Shown piece by piece: positions 1-6,236 of a DNA stretch of 6,237 nucleotides. Position numbers and translations under genes: made by a program. Below the pieces are notes generated by a model. The model was not told the origin of the DNA and made no database searches. It worked only from the letters and a program-made list of their open reading frames with translations. Positions within the stretch are counted from its first letter, which is position 1. Each line of letters opens with the position of its first letter. The stretch comes from Candidatus Izemoplasma sp. (GTDB lineage: Bacteria; Bacillota_I; Bacilli_A; Izemoplasmatales; Izemoplasmataceae), in contig SKGI01000032.1 of assembly GCA_007117555.1 (NCBI GenBank), positions 1 through 6,237 of the forward strand. The letters are read 5' to 3'.

Positions 1-1
1 A

Positions 2-1312
2 AATGAGGTGACACTTGATATTAACTATACGACCGAAGGCACCATTTACCTGAATGAAATGACCCAAAAAAATGTCGACTCTTGTCACGATCTTGTCAAG
101 GAGGGAGACTCCCTTGACGTTATTGTGAAAAAAGTTGATGATGAGAAGGGGATCGTTCTCTTATCTAGACTTGACCTTGAGGCCGAAGCAGGGTTTGAAA
201 CACTACAGCAGTATTTCACAGATGAAACGACCTTTGATGTGAAAGTACAAAAAGCCACTAAAGGCGGCCTTGTAGTGTCGGCGCTTGGCTATGGGCGCAT
301 GTTCATGCCAATCAGTGAGATTTCAACGGATTTTATCGAAAACACCGACGCATTTGTAAACAAGACGTTAGCGGTTAAAGTCATCGAAATCAAACGAGAA
401 AAAGTCATTGTGTCGCATAAGATTATTGAGCGGGAAGCAAAAAAAGCAGCGCGTCAAGAAGCGCTTGATGCGATTGAAGTGGGCGACGTTTATGAGGGTA
501 AGGTTTCGAAAATTATGCCTTATGGTGCGTTTGTCCGCATTGGTGAAATTGAAGCGTTGCTACATATTTCAGAAATCTCGCACCACAACGTTAAAGATGT
601 AAAAGATGTTCTTTCTGAAGGTCAAGAGGTAACCGTCAAAGTCATCGGTGCAAAGAACAACAAACGGTCTCTCTCCATGAAAGCACTTGAAAAAACCCCA
701 TGGGAAAAGTTTGTTGAAACCCATAAAGTCGGAGAAGAGATTACCGGTAAAATCGTTAAAAAAATGCAGTTTGGCATGTTAGTTGAAGTCGACAAAGATG
801 TTGTTGGCATGTTAAACCGATATGATTATTCATGGGATCCCCGTCAAAACTATGCCGGTGAAGTTGAAATCGGTGACGAAGTTAACGTTAAAATAACTGC
901 GATTGATGAGAAAGCTAAACGGATGACACTTTCGAAAAAGCATCTTGAGTACAATCCGTGGGAAGATGTTAACTTTAAGATTGGCGAAAAAGTTTCCGGA
1001 CAAGTCAAAGCGCTACAATCTAATGGTGCGCTTGTCGAAGTTCAAGGTGTCAATGGCTTTTTACCCATCGGTGAAGTTTCTTCTAAACGCATTGGACATG
1101 TCAATGAAGTTCTTTCAGAAGATGATGTCATTAACGCTGTTGTACTTAAATTCGACAAGAAAAACTGGCAACTTGTGATCAGTAAACAAAAACACGATGA
1201 GAAACAAGAACGTGATGAATACAAAAAATACTTACGCAGTGAGAACAAAGAAGATCAGTCACAAACATTAGGCGAACTGTTTGCAGAAAAACTTAAAGGT
1301 TTTAAAAAATAG
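2..1312 (+). CDS. rpsA: S1-domain RNA-binding protein (ribosomal protein S1 homologue), 5' partial
   Basis: Likely binds single-stranded RNA on or near the ribosome, as S1/YpfD-type proteins do. The frame is open to the left edge and the first visible residues are already inside an S1 fold, so the true start lies upstream. The GTG at 8 is not a believable start. Counting from the codon at 2-4, the 436 visible residues hold a remnant S1 domain (about 1-57), then four complete S1 domains at about 74-142, 161-229, 244-313 and 328-397, then a charged tail of about 35 residues. Domain 3 has the textbook core (YGAFV ... LLHISEIS ... LSMK). The inter-domain motif PWE recurs after domains 3 and 4, as in genuine S1 proteins. 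At least five domains is one more than the four I recall for Bacillus YpfD. It sits 11 nt before der in the same direction, so co-transcription is likely. The family call is secure. The exact role (true S1 or YpfD-like accessory) is inference. Confidence 0.93.
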   Translation, partial: NEVTLDINYTTEGTIYLNEMTQKNVDSCHDLVKEGDSLDVIVKKVDDEKGIVLLSRLDLEAEAGFETLQQYFTDETTFDVKVQKATKGGLVVSALGYGRMFMPISEISTDFIENTDAFVNKTLAVKVIEIKREKVIVSHKIIEREAKKAARQEALDAIEVGDVYEGKVSKIMPYGAFVRIGEIEALLHISEISHHNVKDVKDVLSEGQEVTVKVIGAKNNKRSLSMKALEKTPWEKFVETHKVGEEITGKIVKKMQFGMLVEVDKDVVGMLNRYDYSWDPRQNYAGEVEIGDEVNVKITAIDEKAKRMTLSKKHLEYNPWEDVNFKIGEKVSGQVKALQSNGALVEVQGVNGFLPIGEVSSKRIGHVNEVLSEDDVINAVVLKFDKKNWQLVISKQKHDEKQERDEYKKYLRSENKEDQSQTLGELFAEKLKGFKK

Positions 1313-1319
1313 AAGGTGA
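1313..1319 (+). promoter_or_regulatory. Ribosome binding site of der
   Basis: AAGGTGA, overlapping the region just after the S1 gene stop codon, places its GG core 7 nt before the ATG at 1324. It matches the 3' part of the AAGGAGGTGA consensus and supports that ATG as the der start. Confidence 0.75.
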
Positions 1320-1323
1320 CGCC

Positions 1324-2631
1324 ATGCGACCATCAATTGCCATCGTCGGACGTCCCAATGTTGGAAAAAGCGCGCTTTTCAACCGAATTGTTGGCGAACG
1401 ACTTTCCATCACCGATGAAACACCCGGCCTAACCCGGGACCGCATTTACGCTAAAGGCGAGTGGCTTGGTCGGACATTCAATTTAATTGATACAGGGGGC
1501 ATCGATTTCGACGATGCCCCTTTTGTCCATGACATCAAAAGTCAAACCGAAATTGCCATGGAAGAAGCCGATGTCATCGTGTTTCTTGCCGATGTAAAAA
1601 CGGGCATTACTGAAACCGACACCATGATTGCAAAAATGCTTTATAAGACGGATAAACCGGTTGTGCTTGCCATCAACAAAGTCGATGATGTCCAACTCAA
1701 AGAGGCTGTTTATGAGTTTTATGCTTTAGGACTAGGCGACCCATATCCTATTAGCAGCATCCACGGTATTGGTGTTGGGGATATGCTTGACACTGTCGTG
1801 CGTCTATTGCCGGATTCATTCGAAGAACCGTATGAATCTGATTATGTGAAATTATGTTTAATCGGTCGCCCAAATGTGGGTAAAAGCTCACTGATGAACA
1901 CGCTTATTGGTCAAAATCGCGTCATTGTTAGTGAAATTGAGGGGACAACACGCGATGCGATTGACTCGGTCTTCATTCGAAATGATCGCCCTTATGTTGT
2001 CATTGATACCGCTGGATTGCGCAAGCGGGGCAAAGTGTATGAAAACGCTGAGAAATATAGTGTACTTAGAGCACTTAGCGCGATTGAACGTAGTGATATT
2101 TGTCTCATTATGCTCGATGCTGCAGAAGGTATTCGTGAACAAGATAAAAAAATTGCTGGTTATGCCGATGATGCAGGAAAAGCCATTATCATCATCGTAA
2201 ATAAATGGGATAAAATTGAGAAGGACCATCGGACGATGAGTCATTTCGAAGCGGAAATCCAGGCACATTTTCAATATCTTGCCCATGCGCCCATCGCGTT
2301 CATCTCTGCAAAGAAAGGGCAGCGGATTGACTCTTTATTTCCATTAATTGACAACGTATTTGAACAATATTCTAAACGTGTCCCGACGAGTGTTCTCAAT
2401 GATGTAATCAGCGATGCTTTTCATATGAATCCACCGAAAACACACCAAGGGGGAATTTTGAAGGCTTATTATGCCACGCAAGTCTCAACGCGCCCACCGA
2501 CATTTGTCCTTTTTGTTAATGATATAGAATGGATGCATTTTAGTTATGAACGGTACTTGAAAAATAAACTACGCGAAGCATTCGGTTTTGCAGGGACACC
2601 GATAAAAATCGTCTTAAGGAAGCGTGATTGA
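1324..2631 (+). CDS. der: Ribosome-assembly GTPase Der (EngA), tandem G domains plus KH-like domain
   Basis: Essential GTPase that binds pre-50S particles and drives late large-subunit maturation. The 435-residue length is typical of the family. G domain 1 carries the P-loop GRPNVGKS at 9-16, switch motif TPGLTRD at 33-39, DTGG at 56-59 and NKVD at 118-121. G domain 2 repeats the set: GRPNVGKS at 181-188, EGTTRD at 206-211, DTAG at 228-231, NKWD at 293-296 and SAK at 328-330. The C-terminal KH-like domain (about 351-435) ends with the family signature [17 protein letters not shown] and GTPIKI. All nucleotide-binding residues appear intact. One small departure is [11 protein letters not shown] at about 376-386, where relatives usually have a basic residue before LK. 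It follows the S1 gene by 11 nt and ends 1 nt before the gpsA start, consistent with one operon for translation and lipid precursors. Confidence 0.98.
   Translation: MRPSIAIVGRPNVGKSALFNRIVGERLSITDETPGLTRDRIYAKGEWLGRTFNLIDTGGIDFDDAPFVHDIKSQTEIAMEEADVIVFLADVKTGITETDTMIAKMLYKTDKPVVLAINKVDDVQLKEAVYEFYALGLGDPYPISSIHGIGVGDMLDTVVRLLPDSFEEPYESDYVKLCLIGRPNVGKSSLMNTLIGQNRVIVSEIEGTTRDAIDSVFIRNDRPYVVIDTAGLRKRGKVYENAEKYSVLRALSAIERSDICLIMLDAAEGIREQDKKIAGYADDAGKAIIIIVNKWDKIEKDHRTMSHFEAEIQAHFQYLAHAPIAFISAKKGQRIDSLFPLIDNVFEQYSKRVPTSVLNDVISDAFHMNPPKTHQGGILKAYYATQVSTRPPTFVLFVNDIEWMHFSYERYLKNKLREAFGFAGTPIKIVLRKRD
2616..2622 (+). promoter_or_regulatory. Ribosome binding site of gpsA, inside the end of der
   Basis: AAGGAAG lies in the last codons of der. 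It is 10 nt before the ATG at 2633 but only 1 nt before the in-frame GTG at 2624. The spacing favours ATG 2633 as the start of gpsA, which also puts the Rossmann-fold motif at its normal distance from the N terminus. Confidence 0.75.
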
Positions 2632-2632
2632 T

Positions 2633-3625
2633 ATGCGTATAACAGTCATTGGTGCCGGCTCATGGGGGATGGCACTTTCTAAAGTGCTCTCTGATAATGG
2701 CCACGATGTTTTAGTTTACGATAACAATTCGAAAATTGTCGAAAAAATTAATACCATGCATATTTGCATCCAGCTGAATGAGTACGTGCCTGAATCAATT
2801 CAAGCCACCGACCAGCTTAATCAAGCATTAAAGCATGCAGATATTTTATTTTTTGTCGTGCCCACAAAAGTACTCCGTGCGGTTATCGATGATGTGTTAC
2901 CGCTTCTTGATACACCTAAGTTAATGGTCAACGCCGCTAAAGGCATTGAACCGAAGACATTCAAGCGTGTGTCGGAAGTTTTCGCAGAGTGTTTTGATGC
3001 TAAGCAAATGAAAGGCTTCGTCAGCTTATCAGGTCCGACGCATGCCGAAGAAGTCATCCGAGGATTGCCGACTTTGATTACAAGTGCGAGTGCCAGCGAA
3101 GCGGACGCAAAATATGTGCAAAAGATTCTTCATAACCCACACTACTTCCGAGTCTATTCGAGTACCGATCTCGTTGCGGTTGAGTTAGGCGGGGCGATCA
3201 AAAATATATTCGCTTTAGCCTCGGGTATATTGCGCGGTCTCGGTCTTGGTGATAATGCCAATGCTGCGCTCATGACGCGCTCTTTAGTAGAAATGGGCAA
3301 GATATACGAACATTTTGGTGCCTCAAAAGATGCATTGATGGGATTGACAGGTGTGGGGGACTTAATGGTTACGTGTACGTCAACCCATTCTCGTAACTAT
3401 CAAGCTGGTTATAAAATTGGTAAAGGCAAAGATTTAGATGAGACACTGAACAGCATGACGATGGTTGTTGAAGGGATTAGGACAACGCAAGCAGCGTATG
3501 AACTCATTAAACAACATCAAATTGAAGCCCCGATTATCGAAGCCCTTTATGATGTTCTCTTCAACCGTGTATCACCTACGATTGCTTACGAACAGTTGCT
3601 CGCTAGAACTTTAAAACCCGAATGA
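2633..3625 (+). CDS. gpsA: NAD(P)-dependent glycerol-3-phosphate dehydrogenase GpsA
   Basis: Cytosolic enzyme reducing dihydroxyacetone phosphate to sn-glycerol 3-phosphate, the backbone for phospholipid synthesis. From ATG 2633 the protein has 330 residues, normal for the family. The N-terminal Rossmann fold opens with RITVIGAGSWGMAL, giving the GxGxxG dinucleotide site at residues 7-12. Conserved blocks follow in order: NAAKGIE with Lys103, SGPTHAEEV at 133-141, GGAIKN with the family's catalytic Lys at 190, DNANAALMTRSLVEM at 207-221 with the substrate-region Arg216, GVGDLMVTCTS at 240-250 with HSRN, and VVEGIRTT at 278-285. The stretch at about 40-52 (TMHICIQLNEYVP) is more divergent than the usual H-N-YLP segment. 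Only 1 nt separates it from der, so the two are probably translationally coupled. No clear intrinsic terminator follows. An earlier GTG at 2624 would add three residues but has poor spacing to the ribosome binding site. Confidence 0.97.
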   Translation: MRITVIGAGSWGMALSKVLSDNGHDVLVYDNNSKIVEKINTMHICIQLNEYVPESIQATDQLNQALKHADILFFVVPTKVLRAVIDDVLPLLDTPKLMVNAAKGIEPKTFKRVSEVFAECFDAKQMKGFVSLSGPTHAEEVIRGLPTLITSASASEADAKYVQKILHNPHYFRVYSSTDLVAVELGGAIKNIFALASGILRGLGLGDNANAALMTRSLVEMGKIYEHFGASKDALMGLTGVGDLMVTCTSTHSRNYQAGYKIGKGKDLDETLNSMTMVVEGIRTTQAAYELIKQHQIEAPIIEALYDVLFNRVSPTIAYEQLLARTLKPE

Positions 3626-3642
3626 AAAGCCTAGTTTAGGTC

Positions 3643-3668
3643 ATTTTATGGTGCTTTATTCATAAAAT
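3643..3668. repeat. 8-bp perfect inverted repeat upstream of the hup promoter
   Basis: ATTTTATG at 3643-3650 and CATAAAAT at 3661-3668 are exact inverted repeats around a 10-nt spacer. The right arm ends 3 nt before the -35 box of hup. No T-run follows it, so it is not a normal intrinsic terminator for gpsA. It could be a protein-binding site acting on hup or simply AT-rich chance symmetry. No experimental or comparative support is visible here. Confidence 0.4.
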
Positions 3669-3671
3669 CGC

Positions 3672-3707
3672 TTGCATTCGTGCCGCGATATTGCTATAAT
3701 GACTGTA
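3672..3707 (+). promoter_or_regulatory. Promoter of hup, sigma-A/sigma-70 type with extended -10
   Basis: The -35 box TTGCAT (3672-3677) and -10 box TATAAT (3695-3700) are separated by exactly 17 nt. The -10 is preceded by TGC, giving the extended -10 motif. The predicted transcription start is near A3707, about 28 nt before the hup start codon. This is the best promoter in the window and fits an abundant nucleoid protein. Confidence 0.85.
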
Positions 3708-3719
3708 GTTTTAAACAAT

Positions 3720-3728
3720 AAAGGAGGT
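3720..3728 (+). promoter_or_regulatory. Strong ribosome binding site of hup
   Basis: AAAGGAGGT is a near-perfect anti-16S complement, ending 6 nt before the GTG at 3735. It fixes that GTG as the start, in preference to upstream in-frame codons that lie before or inside the ribosome binding site. Confidence 0.9.
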
Positions 3729-3734
3729 AATGTT

Positions 3735-4007
3735 GTGAACAAAACAGAATTAGTCGCCAAAATTTCTGAGCTCTCAGGTTTGACAAAAAAAGATGCTGAA
3801 GCAGCACTCAACGCAACACTCTCAACGATTCAAGAAGCATTGGCTGCGGACGACAAAGTCGTTTTGACTGGATTCGGCACATTCGAAGTTAGAAACCGCA
3901 AAGAGCGTGTCGGTCACAATCCAAGAACTGGTGATGCTATTCACATCAGTGCACAAAAGTCACCTGCATTCAAGGCGGGTAAAGTCTTAAAAGATTCCGT
4001 TAGATAA
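3735..4007 (+). CDS. hup: HU family DNA-binding protein
   Basis: Small dimeric nucleoid protein that bends and compacts DNA. From GTG 3735 the product is 90 residues, the standard HU length. The helical N-terminal part (MNKTELVAKISELSGLTKKD) is followed by the strand signature GFGTFEVRNR at 46-55 and the DNA-binding beta arm, with NP at 62-63. Pro63 is the position that intercalates into the minor groove in known HU structures. The end, SPAFKAGKVLKDSV (76-89), is typical. A longer frame reaching back to 3672 exists, but it would run through the promoter and ribosome binding site and break the normal HU N terminus. The gene is monocistronic by its signals, with its own promoter at 3672-3707 and a terminator at 4022-4055. 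Placement after gpsA recalls the Bacillus gpsA-spoIVA-hbs region, minus spoIVA. Confidence 0.97.
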   Translation: MNKTELVAKISELSGLTKKDAEAALNATLSTIQEALAADDKVVLTGFGTFEVRNRKERVGHNPRTGDAIHISAQKSPAFKAGKVLKDSVR

Positions 4008-4021
4008 TCAATTGTTTTCCT

Positions 4022-4055
4022 AAAAAATGCCATGAATTTCATGGTATTTTTTTTT
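4022..4055 (+). terminator. Intrinsic terminator of hup
   Basis: A 9-bp stem (ATGCCATGA at 4027-4035 with TCATGGTAT at 4039-4047, including one G-U pair) encloses the loop ATT. It is extended by A:T pairs from the A-run at 4022-4026 and continues into an uninterrupted run of nine T from 4047 to 4055. It lies 14 nt after the hup stop codon and directly before the likely ankyrin-gene promoter. Confidence 0.9.
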
Positions 4056-4080
4056 GCTTGTGATACAATAATGCTTGTGA
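4055..4080 (+). repeat. 9-bp direct repeat flanking the ankyrin-gene -10 box
   Basis: TGCTTGTGA occurs at 4055-4063 and again, identically, at 4072-4080. The start-to-start distance is 17 nt. The putative -10 box TACAAT (4064-4069) sits between the copies, and the second copy covers the predicted transcription start. The layout would suit an operator but may be chance. Confidence 0.5.
4061..4076 (+). promoter_or_regulatory. Probable extended -10 promoter of the ankyrin-membrane protein operon
   Basis: TGATACAAT (4061-4069) fits the extended -10 form TGn-TATAAT with one mismatch. No good -35 box lies 16-18 nt upstream, where the sequence is the 3' arm of the hup terminator (ATGGTA at 4041-4046). 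Predicted start is near 4076. It would be a weak or activator-dependent promoter. Confidence 0.5.
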
Positions 4081-4086
4081 AGGGAG
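4080..4086 (+). promoter_or_regulatory. Ribosome binding site that decides the ankyrin gene start
   Basis: AAGGGAG ends only 1 nt before the in-frame GTG at 4088 but 10 nt before the in-frame TTG at 4097. Spacing therefore supports the TTG start, giving MRQNTIDQTL as the N terminus. Confidence 0.6.
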
Positions 4087-4096
4087 CGTGTGTTAC

Positions 4097-5260
4097 TTGA
4101 GGCAAAATACGATTGATCAGACACTTATTGAGGCAATTAAGTCCGATCACCTAGAACGACTTAAAGTAGTTTCGGATACTATGTGGCTGAACGCCTCAGA
4201 TAGACGTAATCCCAATGTCTTATTTTTGGCTGTAAGACAAAAAGCACACAATGCATTACTTTACTTAATGGACATTGGCTTAGACATCCATGCAGCGAAC
4301 CGTCACGGAGAGCGCTTATTACATCTTGCAGCGCATTTAGGCGATGCTTTTGTTGTGCGTTTGTTGATTCAACGTGGTATTCCTGTTGATATTACGAACA
4401 AAAAAGGTCAAACGGCGCTTATGCTTGCCGCTTTAAAAGGGAGTCTAGATACCGTGGACATTTTGATTGATAAAGCGGCCAATTTGTTTGCCACCGATGA
4501 AGAAGGCTCTCATGTTTTGATGTATGCCATTAAAAGTAAAAAACCTAAAATATTGAAACGTTTACTTCAAGAAAAGACGCCCGTTCATTTAGCAAATCAT
4601 AAAGGAGAAACGGTTTTACATATTTTGGCATCACAAGGTGTATTAGCGATGTATCAATTACTGCGTCCGCATGCGATCAATCCTTATCGTACTAATTTAT
4701 ACGCTCAGACCCCACTCCATTATGCCGCCATCGCTCAAGTTGACACGATTATTGAGCCGCTGCTTGAAGCGGGGCTAAACAGTTATGATCGAGATTTGTT
4801 TGATATGAGCCCTTTTGATTTAGCTCATAAACACGGTCAACATGATGCAATCAACTATTTTACCCGCATGAAAAACGACCCTACATTACAAAATCACTTT
4901 GCGACGCACCCATTGCATCGAGCTTTACGGTTTAAAGACTTTGAGGGCGCACACGCTTATATTAAACAAGGTCACCAAATTGATGTGCACGACTGTTATG
5001 GGAATACCCCTCTCTTTTATGCATTGATGATTAAAGATGTCATGCTCGTAAAAGCGTTGCTTCACCGTCAAGTCTCAACAGATGACATCGATGCGTTAGG
5101 CACAAATGCTTGGACACACGCTATTTTAAGTAGTGAGCCAGCACTGTTATCTGCCGTACTGCCCTATGTAGAAGTTGATGTAGAACAGGCAAAAATTTTA
5201 CGTGGTCAAATTGGTCATGCCGAACTCGAAAACTATTTAGATAGTGTGTTGAGTTCATGA
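4097..5260 (+). CDS. Ankyrin-repeat protein, about ten repeats, unknown function
   Basis: A 387-residue soluble protein made almost wholly of ankyrin repeats, hence a protein-binding scaffold; its partner is unknown. Repeats of about 33 residues start near 37, 70, 103, 136, 169, 201, 234, 267, 301 and 334. The clearest are HGERLLHLAAHLGD (70-83), KGQTALMLAALKGS (103-116), KGETVLHILASQG (169-181), AQTPLHYAA (203-211) and YGNTPLFYAL (301-310). The repeats near 234 and 334 are degenerate. I see no signal peptide, transmembrane segment or catalytic domain, so it is probably cytosolic. The start chosen is TTG 4097 on ribosome-binding-site spacing; GTG 4088 is the alternative. It overlaps the following membrane-protein gene by 4 nt, so the two are probably made together and may interact. 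Ankyrin proteins in bacteria range from catalase partners to immunity and host-interaction proteins; nothing here selects among these. Confidence 0.88.
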   Translation: MRQNTIDQTLIEAIKSDHLERLKVVSDTMWLNASDRRNPNVLFLAVRQKAHNALLYLMDIGLDIHAANRHGERLLHLAAHLGDAFVVRLLIQRGIPVDITNKKGQTALMLAALKGSLDTVDILIDKAANLFATDEEGSHVLMYAIKSKKPKILKRLLQEKTPVHLANHKGETVLHILASQGVLAMYQLLRPHAINPYRTNLYAQTPLHYAAIAQVDTIIEPLLEAGLNSYDRDLFDMSPFDLAHKHGQHDAINYFTRMKNDPTLQNHFATHPLHRALRFKDFEGAHAYIKQGHQIDVHDCYGNTPLFYALMIKDVMLVKALLHRQVSTDDIDALGTNAWTHAILSSEPALLSAVLPYVEVDVEQAKILRGQIGHAELENYLDSVLSS

Positions 5261-5691
5261 ATACACAACGGCACGTCATAGAAAACGAATCGAAAGTACC
5301 CACACTTGCTGGGCTTCTCATTGAAGGATTTTCAAATATCATAGCTCTTTTTGTAGCAATCGTAGTTTTCTTAATCATCCAAACAGGGGTGATAGAGGAT
5401 CTAACTGAGTCTTGGCAAGGCATGCAAGAACCGCTTTTAATTAGACTCATTGTCCGAGTTTACCAAACGGGAATGTTTTTTGTCTTAATCGTGACTTGGG
5501 CGATATTTATCATCAATCTTTGGCTTTTTACTAGCTTGATACGTGGTCGTTACAGTAATATACAGGCTTCAAAAGTTTACACGTATCAGCTCATTTACGG
5601 TCTAATCATATTGCTTATCAATCCGTTGCTTGGTATTTTATACTGCTTCAGCGGATATAAGGGGAAAATCGCAACTACTAAACCGGGATAA
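5257..5691 (+). CDS. Small integral membrane protein, unknown function
   Basis: A 144-residue protein I do not recognise. Hydrophobic segments at about 27-46, 71-95 and 111-130 predict three membrane passes. The first loop (about 47-70) begins acidic (EDLTESW). The second loop (about 96-108) is basic (RGRYSNIQASK), suggesting it and the N terminus face the cytoplasm. The short C-terminal tail is also basic (YKGKIATTK), which fits the positive-inside rule less well, so topology is uncertain. The start ATG overlaps the ankyrin stop in ATGA and there is no good ribosome binding site of its own, so translation is probably coupled to the ankyrin gene. This makes a functional pairing with the ankyrin protein plausible: a membrane component with a cytosolic repeat-protein partner. 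That pairing is inference from gene layout only. The unit ends at the hairpin at 5696-5732. Confidence 0.82.
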   Translation: MNTQRHVIENESKVPTLAGLLIEGFSNIIALFVAIVVFLIIQTGVIEDLTESWQGMQEPLLIRLIVRVYQTGMFFVLIVTWAIFIINLWLFTSLIRGRYSNIQASKVYTYQLIYGLIILLINPLLGILYCFSGYKGKIATTKPG

Positions 5692-5695
5692 TGCG

Positions 5696-5732
5696 AAAAG
5701 CACCTCATTTTTTTCTTAAATGAGGTGCTTTT
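5696..5732. terminator. Bidirectional hairpin terminator between convergent genes
   Basis: AAAAGCACCTCATTT (5696-5710) and AAATGAGGTGCTTTT (5718-5732) form a perfect 15-bp stem around the 7-nt loop TTTTCTT. Because the stem starts with AAAA and ends with TTTT, the transcript from either strand ends in a short U-run after a strong stem. It begins 4 nt after the membrane-protein stop and lies 33 nt beyond the stop of the minus-strand protease, so it serves both convergent genes. Confidence 0.88.
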
Positions 5733-5765
5733 ATGTATTTAGTAATTCGATGCGTTTCTTTGAAA

Positions 5766-6236
5766 TTATAGGATGAACAAGATGGCAATGAATGTGATGA
5801 GATTCATTACACTATGCGCAACAATTGGAACCATAATTAAGCGGCCAGAGTAGTAGTAGCCAAACGATAACATCACACCCATCCCGTAATAGGGAAGAAT
5901 AAATAAGACATTATCTAGTTCGGTAAGCATGTGGACTAAGGCAAATGGCAATGCATTGAGCAACACCGCAGCGAGATGACCAAAACGCCGTGAAATTAAA
6001 TGATAAATGCCCTTACGAAAAACAAGTTCTTCGACGATAGGTGCGAAAATGACAATCATAAAGAAAACCATTAAAGCATTGTACCAACTACTTCGCAACA
6101 TAGCACGAATGGCGGACTCATTAGCGGAAATGCCGGATGAGCCTAGAAGATCAAACCATTGATTCAAGAAAAAGCTGAATCCTAGCATGAGATAAAGCGT
6201 CAGTAAAATCAAACCGTACGAAAAACGAGGCCGAAC
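5766..6236 (-). CDS. CPBP-family intramembrane metalloprotease, 5' partial
   Basis: Membrane-embedded protease of the CPBP/Abi (type II CAAX protease-like, Rce1-related) family. Of the 156 visible residues, the three family motifs are all present: EELVFR at 69-74 (the EExxxR metal and catalytic motif), FALVH at 98-102 (FxxxH) and HSVMN at 141-145 (HxxxN). Several hydrophobic helices surround them, including about 9-25, 53-68, 108-125 and 138-155. The frame stays open upstream of the TTG at 6212 to the window edge (VRPRFSYG precedes it), so the true N terminus is outside and more helices may be missing. In other bacteria such proteins are linked to bacteriocin self-immunity or membrane-protein processing; the substrate cannot be told here. 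It converges on the ankyrin-membrane pair across a shared terminator and so is not in their operon. Confidence 0.92.
   Translation of the reverse strand, partial: VRPRFSYGLILLTLYLMLGFSFFLNQWFDLLGSSGISANESAIRAMLRSSWYNALMVFFMIVIFAPIVEELVFRKGIYHLISRRFGHLAAVLLNALPFALVHMLTELDNVLFILPYYGMGVMLSFGYYYSGRLIMVPIVAHSVMNLITFIAILFIL

Noticed and set aside
8..10. GTG at 8 as a true start of the S1 protein
   Set aside because: The frame is open to the window edge and the residues after it begin in the middle of an S1 domain, so the gene is cut by the boundary.
1888..2286. Minus-strand open frame of 132 codons opposite der
   Set aside because: It lies fully antisense to the second G domain of der, whose motifs are all intact. 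It has no recognisable domain and reads as a shadow of the real gene.
2624..2632. GTG at 2624 as the gpsA start
   Set aside because: It is only 1 nt from the AAGGAAG site. ATG 2633 has suitable spacing and gives the usual GpsA N terminus.
3630..3640. CCTA-GTT-TAGG hairpin as the gpsA terminator
   Set aside because: The stem is only 4 bp and is not followed directly by a T-run, so it is too weak to call.
3672..3734. Upstream extension of the hup frame from TTG 3672
   Set aside because: It would translate the -35 and -10 boxes and the ribosome binding site. HU proteins begin at MNKTEL, which corresponds to GTG 3735.
4054..4069. TTGCTT at 4054-4059 as the -35 box for TACAAT at 4064-4069
   Set aside because: The spacer is only 4 nt, far too short for a sigma-A type promoter.
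4071..4100. Nine-codon leader frame (ATG to TGA) overlapping the ankyrin TTG start by 4 nt
   Set aside because: The predicted transcription start near 4076 lies downstream of its ATG, and it has no ribosome binding site of its own. The overlap is probably chance.
5121..5450. Minus-strand open frame of 109 codons across the ankyrin/membrane gene junction
   Set aside because: It is antisense to two well-supported genes, with no ribosome binding site or domain evidence noted.
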